Below, piece by piece: positions 1 to 8,998 of a DNA stretch of 64,000 nucleotides. The position numbers were made by a program, and so were the translations under genes. Under the pieces are notes generated by a model that was given only the letters and a program-made list of their open reading frames with translations, was not told where the DNA came from and searched no databases. The DNA comes from Marinomonas posidonica IVIA-Po-181 (lineage in GTDB: Bacteria > Pseudomonadota > Gammaproteobacteria > Pseudomonadales > Marinomonadaceae). Location of the stretch: positions 2,219,001 through 2,283,000 of the forward strand of contig NC_015559.1 of the NCBI RefSeq assembly GCF_000214215.1, given 5' to 3'. Position 1 is the first letter of the stretch, and every line of letters begins with the position of its first letter.

Positions 1-3000
1 CAGTATTGTTTCGCCATTTGCAGAACCAACTAGGTCACCATCCTCATTCGTGCTCCACTCGATGGCTTCGCCATTTGATGTGTATGATCCCGTTGGAGCC
101 ACTAGTGAAACAGTCAACGAATCGCCATCTTCATCAGCAACCGTAAAGTTTCCTGTCGCTGTTACAGAGTTCGTTGAATCAGAATTACCTGACGTATCAG
201 CATTACCATCTATTAACCCTTCTTCGGAAACCGCGACAGAATCTGCTCCGCTCTCCAACTCGATAGTTGGAGCATCGTTGCCAACAGATACGGTTACAGC
301 CTCAGTCGTCACGGCACTGGAACCACCTTCTGAGCTTGTTACAGTAACCCTAATATCGAAGTCAGTAGAAACACTATCTTCAACAGCAACATTAAGGCCA
401 CTTAGCTGACTTTCCTGCAAGGTATAACGACCATCTTGATTAGGATCGATAGTATCGCCATTTTGATCCTGTAGCGTCACACCATCAGGTAGTGAAGCAA
501 TGCTGTATGTTAATGCCTCACTGCCGTCTGCATCTGTTTGAGTGGCTGAAATAGTAAGTGGGTATAACGTATCGCTACTCGACGTCAATGTCGCTTGGAT
601 ATTAGAAACATCCACTTCTTCATCTGACCCTGTGCTGTCAACATTAAATTCAATAGCGACTTTGCCGTCACTGTCCAATTGAACCGTGTAGGTATTACTT
701 TGTGACTGACTGTTGCCGCTACTCTGTCTATAGGTAAAGCTTTCTAACAACTCACCGTTTGAAGAAACTTCATAACTATCAGCATACGAACCGCTAGAAT
801 CCCAGCTACCAGAAATGACAGAGTCAAAAGACAGGGTAACTGTCTTACCGGCATTCTCGCTGCCGAAGTCAAACGTTCTCGTTTCAACGTCTTCGTTACT
901 CGTATTTTTACCTAAGTCACTGACATTGTTCGCATCTAACCTTGTATCCGATGAGCCACCAGAGGTTGCTTCACCCAACGTGACAGTGACATCAGGGGCG
1001 TCAGCTACGGGTGTTACAGTCAAATCAAGCGTCGACTCTGAGCCCGTATTTGTTGTATAGGTCACTTGTGGAACCGATCCAGACCAATCTTCAACTGGAG
1101 TGAACTCGTACGCCCCACTTGCCTCAATTGTTAGAGCGCCAACACCCGCAATAGTGATCGTTGAGCCAACGGATGCATTTTGCCCATTAACAGAGAAGGA
1201 TTCGACTTCCAGTACAGAATCTTCATCAGAGTCATTCGCTAGCAATCCATTCGCGCTTGATACTGTCATACTCGTATCTTCTTGCGCAGAGTTGGAATCA
1301 GCCGTTAATACAGACGCATCATCAACAAACGTAGTCTCTGGTGTTGCTGTCGCTGTCTTCTGGGTATCTGAACCACTTGTGGTTAAGCTGATCTCTGGAA
1401 GCTCGTTTCCTGCATCTAGATATGCTTCACCCGCTGTAGTAAGAACAACGTTTGTACCATCAATCGCATAGTAGCCATCAGCGTTTGTACCTGGAGTAAA
1501 GTCAACTGCTACCGTGTCATCAGCATCGGATACAGTGAAAGTCGCTACCGTGTCGCCTTCTACGCTTGTATCTTCCAAAACGCTTAAAGGTGTCAAAGTT
1601 AAGGACGTACTATCATCTGTACCATTAATCGTAATAACAATATCTTGAGTCGTACCATCATCTGCACTAACCCTAATAGTATCCGTTACAGACACTCCAC
1701 CCTGAAGGCTATCAGCTTTAGACTCATCTAAAGTGTATGTCCAAGTACCATCGACAAGCGATAAACTACCATATTCACCAGCAACCGTAGTGTCTTCAAA
1801 GACAGGGTTATCATTAGCATCTACATCGGAAATTGAAAGTGTACCTGTGACTGTATTTGGACTATCGCCAATGTTTCCTTCATCAAGAGTGCCAGAGAAA
1901 TCACCACTAACAACAGCGCCATCTTCCAAACCATTAATCGTCACTGTCACTGGCTGCGATGTACCATCACTTGCTACAAGAATAAAGGCATCTTCAGCTG
2001 TTTGACCTTCATCTAAGAACTGGGTTTTTGATGTATCTAACTCATAAGTCCACTGCCCACTTGTCAGGGTTAAAGTGCCATAAGTACCTTCAAGTACAGC
2101 ATCTTCAAAAACTGGAGAATCATTCTGATCGACATCAGAGATTGTTAAACTTTGAGTAATTGGAATGAACCAATCTTCTTGAATTGATAATGTTGCTGTC
2201 GTATTAACCACAGCTTCATCATTTGAACCAGTAATAGTGACACTGACTTCTTCAGAGTTTCCATCCGTTGTGTAAACCGTAAAGGTTTCAACTTTAGTTT
2301 CATCTTCACCTAAAAATTGAACCGCTTCATTGCTTACTGAATAAGACCAATTTCCACTTGAATCTATGGTCAACTCACCCAAGTTGCCCTCAGCAGAAGA
2401 AACACTATCCGTTTCAAAGACAGGGGCATCATTATCAACATCCTCTACGGTCAATGAACCAGAAGTATTAAGCGTAATTAAATCAGACCCATCATAGTCC
2501 TCATACACTTGCCCAGATACATCTCCAGATATTACAGAGACATCATCTGTGCCGTCGATCGTGATGGTCACAGATTGTTCAGTACCATCTGCAGAACTAA
2601 CTGTGAAAACCTCTTCAATCTGATCATCCACATTCAATTCATCAAATGCACTGTTCGCAACAAACGTCCAAACACCAGCCGCCGTAATGCTCAAGCTGCC
2701 GTTTTCACCCACAATCGTAGCTGGAGTAAATGTGTTATTGGCATTATCTACATCCGTAGCCGTCAACGTGCCAGTTATTGATAAGGCTTCATCGGTTTCA
2801 AGACCGGAACCAGATACATCACCACCAATCACAGCAGCATCATTCACCGCCTCTACGCTCACGGTCACGTCCGCAGTATCGGTCGCTGTGCCATCGCTGA
2901 TTTCGTAGCTGATGGTCGCTTCGCCGTTGAAGTTCTCAGCCGGTGTGAACTCAAGTTTGCCGTCCACGATCGCCACCGTACCTTGCTCTTCTGGTACCGA

Positions 3001-5742
3001 AGCATCCGTAATGGTCAACGTATCGCCATCCACATCGCTGTCGTTCGCCAACACATCGATGGTGATCACGCCACCGTCTTCTGTGCCTGTTGCTGTGTCG
3101 TCTACTGCAACTGGGCCGTCGTTCACCGCCTCTACGCTCACGGTCACGTCCGCAGTATCGGTCGCTGTGCCATCGCTGATTTCGTAGCTGATGGTCGCTT
3201 CGCCGTTGAAGTTCTCAGCCGGTGTGAACTCAAGTTTGCCGTCCACGATCGCCACCGTACCTTGCTCTTCTGGTACCGAAGCATCCGTAATGGTCAACGT
3301 ATCGCCATCCACATCGCTGTCGTTCGCCAACACATCGATGGTGATCACCGTATCTTCATCTGTGGTCGCAGTGTCGGCTTCAGCAACTGGCGCATCGTTT
3401 GTGCCGGTCACGGTAATCGTTAAGGTCGTTGTGTCGGTCGCATTTTGGTCGTCGGTCACGGTCACTGGGATGGTGATGGTCTGTGTTTCACCTGCTTCCA
3501 AGCTGTCGTAAGACGACGCATCGAAGCTGTAAGAACCGTCCGCATTCAGCGTCAAGCCTTCAACATCGGATTCGGTGCTGAACACCAAGCTCGCATCGTC
3601 AGCCAGATCCACATCGCTGGCACTGATGGTGCCGGTGATGCTCGCGTCTTCTGCCACCGCACCTGTTGCGGCTTCAGCAACTGGCGCATCGTTTGTGCCG
3701 GTCACGGTAATCGTTAAGGTCGTTGTGTCGGTCGCATTTTGGTCGTCGGTCACGGTCACTGGGATGGTGATGGTCTGTGTTTCACCTGCTTCCAAGCTGT
3801 CGTAAGACGACGCATCGAAGCTGTAAGAACCGTCCGCATTCAGCGTCAAGCCTTCAACATCGGATTCGGTGCTGAACACCAAGCTCGCATCGTCAGCCAG
3901 ATCCACATCGCTGGCACTGATGGTGCCGGTGATGCTCGCGTCTTCTGCCACCGCACCTGTTGCGGCTTCAGCAACTGGCGCATCGTTTGTGCCGGTCACG
4001 GTGATGGTGATCTCTTGCTCTGTACCATCCTCTGAAGTCACGACAAAAACTTCTTGTTTTATCTCGCCATCGCTTAGTTCATCAAACGCACTGTTCGCAA
4101 CAAACGTCCAAACACCAGCCGCCGTAATACTCAAGCTGCCGTTTTCGCCCTCAATCGTAGTGGCGGTAAACGCATTGTTCTCATTATCGGCATCCGTAGC
4201 CGTCAACGTACCAGTCCATGATAAGGCTTCATCGGTTTCAAGACCGGAACCAGACACATCACCACCAATCACAGCAGCATCATTCACCGCCTCTACGGTC
4301 ACAGTCACATCGGCTGTATCCGTTGTGGTGCCATCGCTGATTTCGTAGCTGATGGTCGCTTCGCCGTTGAAGTTCTCAGCCGGTGTGAACTCAAGTTTGC
4401 CGTCCACGATCGCCACCGTACCTTGCTCTTCTGGTACCGAAGCATCCGTAATGGTCAACGTATCGCCATCCACATCGCTGTCATTCGCCAACACATCGAT
4501 GGTGATCACGCCACCGTCTTCTGTGCCTGTTGCTGTGTCGTCTACTGCAACTGGGCCGTCGTTTGTTCCAAACACATTGATGGTTAACGTCGTGCTCGCT
4601 GTCGCACCTTGGTCGTCGGTCACCGTGATAGGAACCGTAATGGTCTGAGTTTCACCAGAAGTTAAATCACTGTAGAAAGAAGCATCAAAGCTATAGGAAC
4701 CGTCTGTGTTAAGCGTTAAGCCTAATATTGATTCTTCTGTGGTAAAAGCTAATGTCGCATCCGCTGGAAGATCGATATCTGTCGCACTAATACTACCGCT
4801 AAGTACCGTATTCTCAATCACAAAGCCCGTTGCCGCTTGAGCAATTGGCGCATCATTCGTTCCTGTCACAGTAATCACTAATGTGCCAGAACCTGCTGCT
4901 CCTTGGTCATCTGTGGCGGTAATACTGATTGATATTTCTTGCTCTTCTCCAACACTTAAAGAATCATAAGATGACGCATCAAAGGTATAACTGCCATCAC
5001 TATTCAGCGTTAAACCCGTTGCAGTAGATGTGGTTGTAAATGTTAAAGAGCTACCTGAAGGCAAGTCTACATCTGTCGCTTGCAATGTACCGCTTAGAGT
5101 AAGATCTTCGGTTACAGATCCAGTTTGATTTTCAACAACGGGAGCTTGATTTTCAGCACTAGCACTTGAAGTGCTCGCTTGAGAGTCAGCGCTAGCGCTT
5201 GAAGTGGTTGTTTGAGAATCAGCCGCTTCACTCGCTTGATTCTGCTGGAACGCACTGCCACTGTCTGTATCATAACCGTAACTAGGAAGAGTCAAAGACT
5301 CGTCTCCAAAGCCTGGTAAGGCACTGTTGTCGATTCGTTCAATATCGACATCAACACGATTCTCCTCAGTCAGCGTTTCGCCAGCCGCAGGCGCATCTTG
5401 AATTAATGTTGGGTCATCACCAGATAAAATAGCTTGTTGAAGGGCATCCACATCACTGGACGAATCGGCCACCAGTTCATCATTGTCACCTGGGTTGTAA
5501 ACTTCATCATTGATTTCAACATTCGCATCATTACCAATCACCACTTCAGTGCCATCAACAAAAGCAATGGTGATACTAGCATTGTGACTTGTACGTACGA
5601 CTTCACCATAGAATACTGGGTCACCAACCTTAACCACTCGTTCTTGACCATCAATGGATTCAACCACCGCCGAACCGCTTAATTTGGTAATAATGCCGAC
5701 TTGTTCGCCTAATGTTGCAAATGATACTTGGTTGTCGCTCAT
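1..5742 (-). CDS. LapA-type giant repeat adhesin, N-terminal part (runs off the left edge)
   Basis: A single open minus-strand frame runs from an ATG at 5742 to base 1 (1,914 codons) and continues outside the window. A GGAGA ribosome site precedes the ATG. Residues 1 to about 125 look like the LapA retention module: a compact beta-rich start with VVRTSHNAS and FVDGTEVVIG, ending in a di-alanine motif DAPAAGE with Ala119-Ala120, the type of site cut by LapG periplasmic proteases. A Ser/Thr/Ala/Gln linker (about 170-200) follows. The rest is stacked VCBS and cadherin-like domains with the typical GTNDAP and LANDSDVDGD motifs, Asp-rich loops that suggest calcium binding. In LapA relatives the retention module plugs the TolC-like outer membrane pore until c-di-GMP falls and LapG cleaves. 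The C-terminal RTX and type I secretion signal, LapBCE and LapDG are not in view. Several repeats are identical in DNA. Family assignment is firm; ligand unknown. Confidence 0.9.
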   Translation of the reverse strand, partial: MSDNQVSFATLGEQVGIITKLSGSAVVESIDGQERVVKVGDPVFYGEVVRTSHNASITIAFVDGTEVVIGNDANVEINDEVYNPGDNDELVADSSSDVDALQQAILSGDDPTLIQDAPAAGETLTEENRVDVDIERIDNSALPGFGDESLTLPSYGYDTDSGSAFQQNQASEAADSQTTTSSASADSQASTSSASAENQAPVVENQTGSVTEDLTLSGTLQATDVDLPSGSSLTFTTTSTATGLTLNSDGSYTFDASSYDSLSVGEEQEISISITATDDQGAAGSGTLVITVTGTNDAPIAQAATGFVIENTVLSGSISATDIDLPADATLAFTTEESILGLTLNTDGSYSFDASFYSDLTSGETQTITVPITVTDDQGATASTTLTINVFGTNDGPVAVDDTATGTEDGGVITIDVLANDSDVDGDTLTITDASVPEEQGTVAIVDGKLEFTPAENFNGEATISYEISDGTTTDTADVTVTVEAVNDAAVIGGDVSGSGLETDEALSWTGTLTATDADNENNAFTATTIEGENGSLSITAAGVWTFVANSAFDELSDGEIKQEVFVVTSEDGTEQEITITVTGTNDAPVAEAATGAVAEDASITGTISASDVDLADDASLVFSTESDVEGLTLNADGSYSFDASSYDSLEAGETQTITIPVTVTDDQNATDTTTLTITVTGTNDAPVAEAATGAVAEDASITGTISASDVDLADDASLVFSTESDVEGLTLNADGSYSFDASSYDSLEAGETQTITIPVTVTDDQNATDTTTLTITVTGTNDAPVAEADTATTDEDTVITIDVLANDSDVDGDTLTITDASVPEEQGTVAIVDGKLEFTPAENFNGEATISYEISDGTATDTADVTVSVEAVNDGPVAVDDTATGTEDGGVITIDVLANDSDVDGDTLTITDASVPEEQGTVAIVDGKLEFTPAENFNGEATISYEISDGTATDTADVTVSVEAVNDAAVIGGDVSGSGLETDEALSITGTLTATDVDNANNTFTPATIVGENGSLSITAAGVWTFVANSAFDELNVDDQIEEVFTVSSADGTEQSVTITIDGTDDVSVISGDVSGQVYEDYDGSDLITLNTSGSLTVEDVDNDAPVFETDSVSSAEGNLGELTIDSSGNWSYSVSNEAVQFLGEDETKVETFTVYTTDGNSEEVSVTITGSNDEAVVNTTATLSIQEDWFIPITQSLTISDVDQNDSPVFEDAVLEGTYGTLTLTSGQWTYELDTSKTQFLDEGQTAEDAFILVASDGTSQPVTVTINGLEDGAVVSGDFSGTLDEGNIGDSPNTVTGTLSISDVDANDNPVFEDTTVAGEYGSLSLVDGTWTYTLDESKADSLQGGVSVTDTIRVSADDGTTQDIVITINGTDDSTSLTLTPLSVLEDTSVEGDTVATFTVSDADDTVAVDFTPGTNADGYYAIDGTNVVLTTAGEAYLDAGNELPEISLTTSGSDTQKTATATPETTFVDDASVLTADSNSAQEDTSMTVSSANGLLANDSDEDSVLEVESFSVNGQNASVGSTITIAGVGALTIEASGAYEFTPVEDWSGSVPQVTYTTNTGSESTLDLTVTPVADAPDVTVTLGEATSGGSSDTRLDANNVSDLGKNTSNEDVETRTFDFGSENAGKTVTLSFDSVISGSWDSSGSYADSYEVSSNGELLESFTYRQSSGNSQSQSNTYTVQLDSDGKVAIEFNVDSTGSDEEVDVSNIQATLTSSSDTLYPLTISATQTDADGSEALTYSIASLPDGVTLQDQNGDTIDPNQDGRYTLQESQLSGLNVAVEDSVSTDFDIRVTVTSSEGGSSAVTTEAVTVSVGNDAPTIELESGADSVAVSEEGLIDGNADTSGNSDSTNSVTATGNFTVADEDGDSLTVSLVAPTGSYTSNGEAIEWSTNEDGDLVGSANGETIL
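2638..3121 (-). repeat. Compound adhesin repeat block, copy 1 (partner at 4078-4561)
   Basis: This stretch of about 480 bp recurs at a constant offset of 1,440 bp (480 codons). Copy 2 is at 4078-4561. The block contains one VCBS-like half and one cadherin-like half. The cadherin half is nearly identical between the copies after the first 50 bases, while the other half carries scattered substitutions. The offset is an exact multiple of three, so the duplication keeps the adhesin frame. Confidence 0.8.
2843..3348 (-). repeat. 279-bp tandem repeat of a cadherin-like domain (two copies)
   Basis: The sequence 2843-3069 reappears at 3122-3348 without visible difference, an offset of 279 bp or 93 codons. 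Each unit encodes a cadherin-like domain with LANDSDVDGDTLTI. A third, slightly diverged copy lies at 4283-4510. Identity over about 227 bp, including third codon positions, points to recent duplication or gene conversion. Confidence 0.85.
3375..3962 (-). repeat. 294-bp perfect tandem repeat (two full VCBS copies plus a partial third)
   Basis: Copies at 3375-3668 and 3669-3962 read as identical, with a partial third copy from 3963 to about 4002. Each unit is 98 codons and encodes one VCBS-type domain bounded by VTGTNDAPVAEA. The perfect DNA match makes this a likely site of copy-number change and of assembly collapse. Confidence 0.88.
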
Positions 5743-6097
5743 GTGGTGTCTCCGGTAAATGACGGATTAAATTGATGATTGACTACAAGATAAAGTAGAT
5801 GTAAAAACCTTGCTATTGTACCTTGGTACAGTCCGACCAAGCTCTTTGTGTATTTATGTTAAGCCCTGTAACGGAAGCATCATAAATAAGGCTTATTATT
5901 GCCTTAAATAGTCTAACTCTTTATAATTCCGGCAATTTCAGGCGTTTGTACTATCAACCATTTTTCCATGGTGTATCTGAGCCTTTTCTAGACTCTAATA
6001 GTGCCCCCACAATACAACCCGCAAGTTGTTTGTTGAGCTCCAGCGCCTCTCTTGTAGCAATTTTTCATTGCGACTTTATACACACAGAAGGTAATAC
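5743..6097. other. Intergenic region between adhesin and SulP genes
   Basis: This 355-bp AT-rich gap separates two divergent genes and should hold both promoters. I see no gene. Two small dyads stand out: TGTACC-TT-GGTACA at 5817-5830, and TAAGGC/GCCTTA with an 8-base loop at 5887-5906, which has no T-tract and so is not a convincing terminator. The first could be an operator for the adhesin gene, whose start is about 75 bp away. Confidence 0.4.
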
Positions 6098-7588
6098 ATG
6101 ATCGATTCGATAAAACGAGACTGGTTCTCAAATATAAAAGGCGACTCCCTCGCCGGTACTGTTGTTGCACTGGCGCTCATCCCTGAAGCCATTGCATTTT
6201 CTATTATTGCTGGGGTCGATCCAAAAGTCGGCCTATATGCGTCATTCTGTATCGCCGTTGTTATTTCTTTTTTCGGTGGCCGTCCAGGTATGATTTCAGC
6301 CGCTACGGGTGCCATGGCTCTCCTTATGGTTACCTTAGTAAAAGATCATGGTTTGCAATACCTTTTGGCTGCCACCTTACTAACGGGTGTGTTTCAAATT
6401 ATCGCCGGTTACCTCAAGCTAGGCAGCCTAATGCGGTTCGTTTCTCGGTCCGTTGTTACAGGCTTCGTTAACGCCTTAGCCATTTTAATCTTTATGGCAC
6501 AGTTACCCGAACTAACCAATGTCACTTGGCATGTATATGCCATGACAGCGGTTGGTTTAGGCATCATCTATCTGTTCCCACTACTGCCTATTATTGGTAA
6601 AGCGATTCCTTCACCTTTGGTCTGTATTGTTCTGTTGACTGCTTTTGCGATGACCTATGGACTCGACATTCGTACTGTCGGAGACATGGGTGAACTACCA
6701 GATACGCTGCCAATATTCTTATGGCCTGATGTGCCTTTAAACTTTGAAACCCTTTGGATCATTTTACCTTACTCCTTAGGTTTGGCTGTAGTCGGTTTAC
6801 TTGAGTCTATGATGACCGCTACGATCGTCGATGAATTTACAGATACTAACAGCGATAAAAACCGTGAATGTAAAGGTCAAGGTGTTGCCAACATCACTTC
6901 CGGTTTGCTTGGTGGTATGGCAGGTTGTGCCATGATTGGTCAATCTGTTATCAACGTAAAATCCGGTGGTCGCGGTCGATTATCAACCTTCATTGCCGGC
7001 TTTTTGCTACTCATCATGGTCGTCTTCTTAGACGATCTAATTGGTCAAATTCCAATGGCAGCACTGGTTGCTGTGATGATTATGGTATCGATTGGCACTT
7101 TCTCTTGGGAATCCGTGATTAACCTGAAAAAACACCCTCTATCAACTAACATTGTTATGTTAGCCACCGTATCCATCGTGGTTTACACACATAACTTAGC
7201 GTTGGGCGTGTTTGTCGGTGTATTGTTAGCGGCCATGTTTTTTGCCAACAAAATTGGTCACTTCATGGCGGTTACAAATGAGCCAGGTAACACAACGGGG
7301 CACAGAAAATACAAAGTCATTGGACAAGTCTTTTTTGCGTCTTCAGATCAATTTACCGCCTCTTTTGATTTTAAAGAAGCCGTAGAAAAGGTTACGATTG
7401 ATTTGTCAGATGCCCATTTTTGGGACATTACATCTGTATCAGCCCTAGATAAGGTTGTGATCAAGTTCCGTCGTGAAGGCGCTGACGTTGAATTAATCGG
7501 CATGAATCAAGCCAGTGCGACGGTCGTTGATAAATTTGGTGTTCATAATAACCCTGAAGAAGTTGAGAAATTGATGGGCGGACATTAA
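6098..7588 (+). CDS. SulP-family inorganic anion transporter with C-terminal STAS domain
   Basis: The 496-residue protein has the SulP architecture: a hydrophobic core of many membrane segments (about residues 15-385) followed by a short STAS domain (about 400-496). The N-terminal stretch [18 protein letters not shown] and the GLYASF segment are typical of SulP proteins, which move sulfate, bicarbonate or other anions, often with sodium or protons. At 496 residues it belongs to the compact bacterial members. An AGAAGG site precedes the ATG. The gene lies 30 bp upstream of a universal stress protein gene, so they are probably co-transcribed, and a stress or energy signal may gate transport. 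Substrate cannot be read from sequence; bicarbonate and sulfate are both possible. Confidence 0.9.
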   Translation: MIDSIKRDWFSNIKGDSLAGTVVALALIPEAIAFSIIAGVDPKVGLYASFCIAVVISFFGGRPGMISAATGAMALLMVTLVKDHGLQYLLAATLLTGVFQIIAGYLKLGSLMRFVSRSVVTGFVNALAILIFMAQLPELTNVTWHVYAMTAVGLGIIYLFPLLPIIGKAIPSPLVCIVLLTAFAMTYGLDIRTVGDMGELPDTLPIFLWPDVPLNFETLWIILPYSLGLAVVGLLESMMTATIVDEFTDTNSDKNRECKGQGVANITSGLLGGMAGCAMIGQSVINVKSGGRGRLSTFIAGFLLLIMVVFLDDLIGQIPMAALVAVMIMVSIGTFSWESVINLKKHPLSTNIVMLATVSIVVYTHNLALGVFVGVLLAAMFFANKIGHFMAVTNEPGNTTGHRKYKVIGQVFFASSDQFTASFDFKEAVEKVTIDLSDAHFWDITSVSALDKVVIKFRREGADVELIGMNQASATVVDKFGVHNNPEEVEKLMGGH

Positions 7589-7618
7589 AACCATTAGAAT
7601 AAAAAAAGGAGTGCAACC

Positions 7619-8470
7619 ATGACAAACGTAATTGCCTGTATTGATGGTTCTTCATTATCAGAATACGTCACCTCCGCTTCGGTGTGGGCGGCGAAACAAT
7701 TATCCTGTCCACTGATCTTGTTGCACTCTTTGGAAAAAGATGAGAGCCGAACGGAAGAAGATCTGTCCGGCTCTATTGGTTTTGGCAGCCGCGAACATTT
7801 GCTTGATGAGCTGGTCGAACTCGATGCAAAACGCGCCAAGTTAGCACTTGAGCATGGCAAAATGATTTTGGACAATGCCAAATCTTATGCTTTAGCAGCC
7901 GGAGCCAAGCAAGTATCTCAACTTCAACGGCATGGTGATCTTGTTGAAAGTTTGGCCGAGCTGGAAGAAGATACTCGCTTGATCGTACTCGGACGCTTAG
8001 GCGACCACCACACAATGAATGCCCATACCATTGGCTCTCATATTGAACGAGTGGCACGCAGCCAACATCGCCCCATCCTCATTAGCATTGGGGATTTCAC
8101 ACCACCCAAAAACTTCATGATTGCCTATGATGGACGCGAGGCCGCGGATAACGCCATTGCAAGAATTGCAAAAAGCCCTCTACTATTGAGTCTCAAATGC
8201 CATTTAGTCATGGCTGGAGATGACACTCCCGAGCGTAAAGAAAAGTTAGAAGACGCCCAAGCCATGCTAGAACAGGAAGGCTTTCAGGTAACCGCCAGCA
8301 TTCAACCAGGTAAAATTTACCCAGTGCTCACACAATACCGTGACGATCATAATATTGAGTTAATGGTGATGGGGGCCTATGCACATTCCAAGGTCCGCCA
8401 ATTTTTTGTCGGCAGCAACACCAGCAAAATGATCATTGAAAGTAGTATTCCATTGCTCATTCTGCGTTAG
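7619..8470 (+). CDS. Tandem universal stress protein (UspA family)
   Basis: This 283-residue cytosolic protein holds two Usp domains, roughly 1-150 and 160-283. The second keeps an ATP-binding signature of the G-2X-G-9X-G-S/T kind (MGAYAHSKVRQFFVGSNTS), while the first has a looser version (VLGRLGDHH). A strong AGGAG site sits before the ATG. It follows the SulP transporter gene by 30 bp and ends just before a bidirectional terminator, so the two form a two-gene unit. Usp proteins bind nucleotides and modulate stress survival; here it may regulate the transporter through its STAS domain, which is inference from adjacency. Confidence 0.92.
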   Translation: MTNVIACIDGSSLSEYVTSASVWAAKQLSCPLILLHSLEKDESRTEEDLSGSIGFGSREHLLDELVELDAKRAKLALEHGKMILDNAKSYALAAGAKQVSQLQRHGDLVESLAELEEDTRLIVLGRLGDHHTMNAHTIGSHIERVARSQHRPILISIGDFTPPKNFMIAYDGREAADNAIARIAKSPLLLSLKCHLVMAGDDTPERKEKLEDAQAMLEQEGFQVTASIQPGKIYPVLTQYRDDHNIELMVMGAYAHSKVRQFFVGSNTSKMIIESSIPLLILR

Positions 8471-8486
8471 TCTTGTTCATGTCAAT

Positions 8487-8525
8487 AAAAAGGCCGAGTT
8501 AGCAAGAATACTGACTCGGCCTTTT
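8487..8525. terminator. Bidirectional intrinsic terminator
   Basis: A GC-rich stem (AAGGCCGAGT pairing with ACTCGGCCTT) is flanked by an A-run on the left and a T-run on the right. It sits between the converging usp and nfeD genes and can serve both. Confidence 0.9.
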
Positions 8526-8542
8526 TCATTCTTCAATACAGT

Positions 8543-8998
8543 TTAATCAATTGCTTTAATGTGGAAAGTGCCTACTTGAGCCTCGGTGACTTCAACGCGA
8601 GTTCCCACTTCAATCGTATCCTGACTAACTAAGTGCCAACTCACACCAGAATATTGATGAGTAGGCGACTCAGTCGGCGACACCCTATCCTTCAGAATGA
8701 ATTGGTGACCAACTAAATCGCCTTGTGCTTTTTTACCACTCACATTCGCTTGCATCGATTTTAGCGGACGCCAAAGCACTAAAGCCGCGATCAGGGTCAG
8801 GACTCCTGTACTCATCAAAGCACTTAAAGTGGTATTGGGAACAATATCCGCATACAAAAGCACACTGGTTAGCACAGCTCCAAGCCCGGCAAAAAATAAG
8901 AAAAAGGTTGTAAAGCCTAACACCACGACTTCAATCACCAATAAGATTAAACCCGCAACCAAAAGGCTCTGAGCAAGGTTTTCGGTGAAAAAGTTCAT
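8543..8998 (-). CDS. NfeD-like membrane protein (YbbJ type), partner of QmcA
   Basis: The 151-residue protein has three or so membrane helices in residues 8-75 and a C-terminal beta-barrel (OB-fold-like) domain around 85-150, the layout of short NfeD proteins without the ClpP-like protease part. The start codon directly abuts the stop codon of the upstream SPFH gene, so translation is almost certainly coupled. NfeD proteins are thought to work with SPFH/stomatin proteins in membrane microdomains and membrane protein quality control; E. coli has the same pair (ybbJ-qmcA). The exact biochemical role is not settled. Confidence 0.9.
   Translation of the reverse strand: MNFFTENLAQSLLVAGLILLVIEVVVLGFTTFFLFFAGLGAVLTSVLLYADIVPNTTLSALMSTGVLTLIAALVLWRPLKSMQANVSGKKAQGDLVGHQFILKDRVSPTESPTHQYSGVSWHLVSQDTIEVGTRVEVTEAQVGTFHIKAID

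Noticed and set aside
2843..4561. Regularly repeated DNA that could be taken for a CRISPR array
   Set aside because: Units are 279-294 bp, keep the reading frame and encode VCBS/cadherin domains. There are no short repeats with unique spacers and no cas genes.
50..5682. Many plus-strand open frames of 73-159 codons opposite the adhesin gene
   Set aside because: They are antisense to one continuous adhesin frame, and their recurring sequences simply mirror the repeated DNA. They lack ribosome sites and family matches.
5887..5906. TAAGGC/GCCTTA dyad as a terminator
   Set aside because: No T-run follows, and it lies between divergent genes where no terminator is needed.
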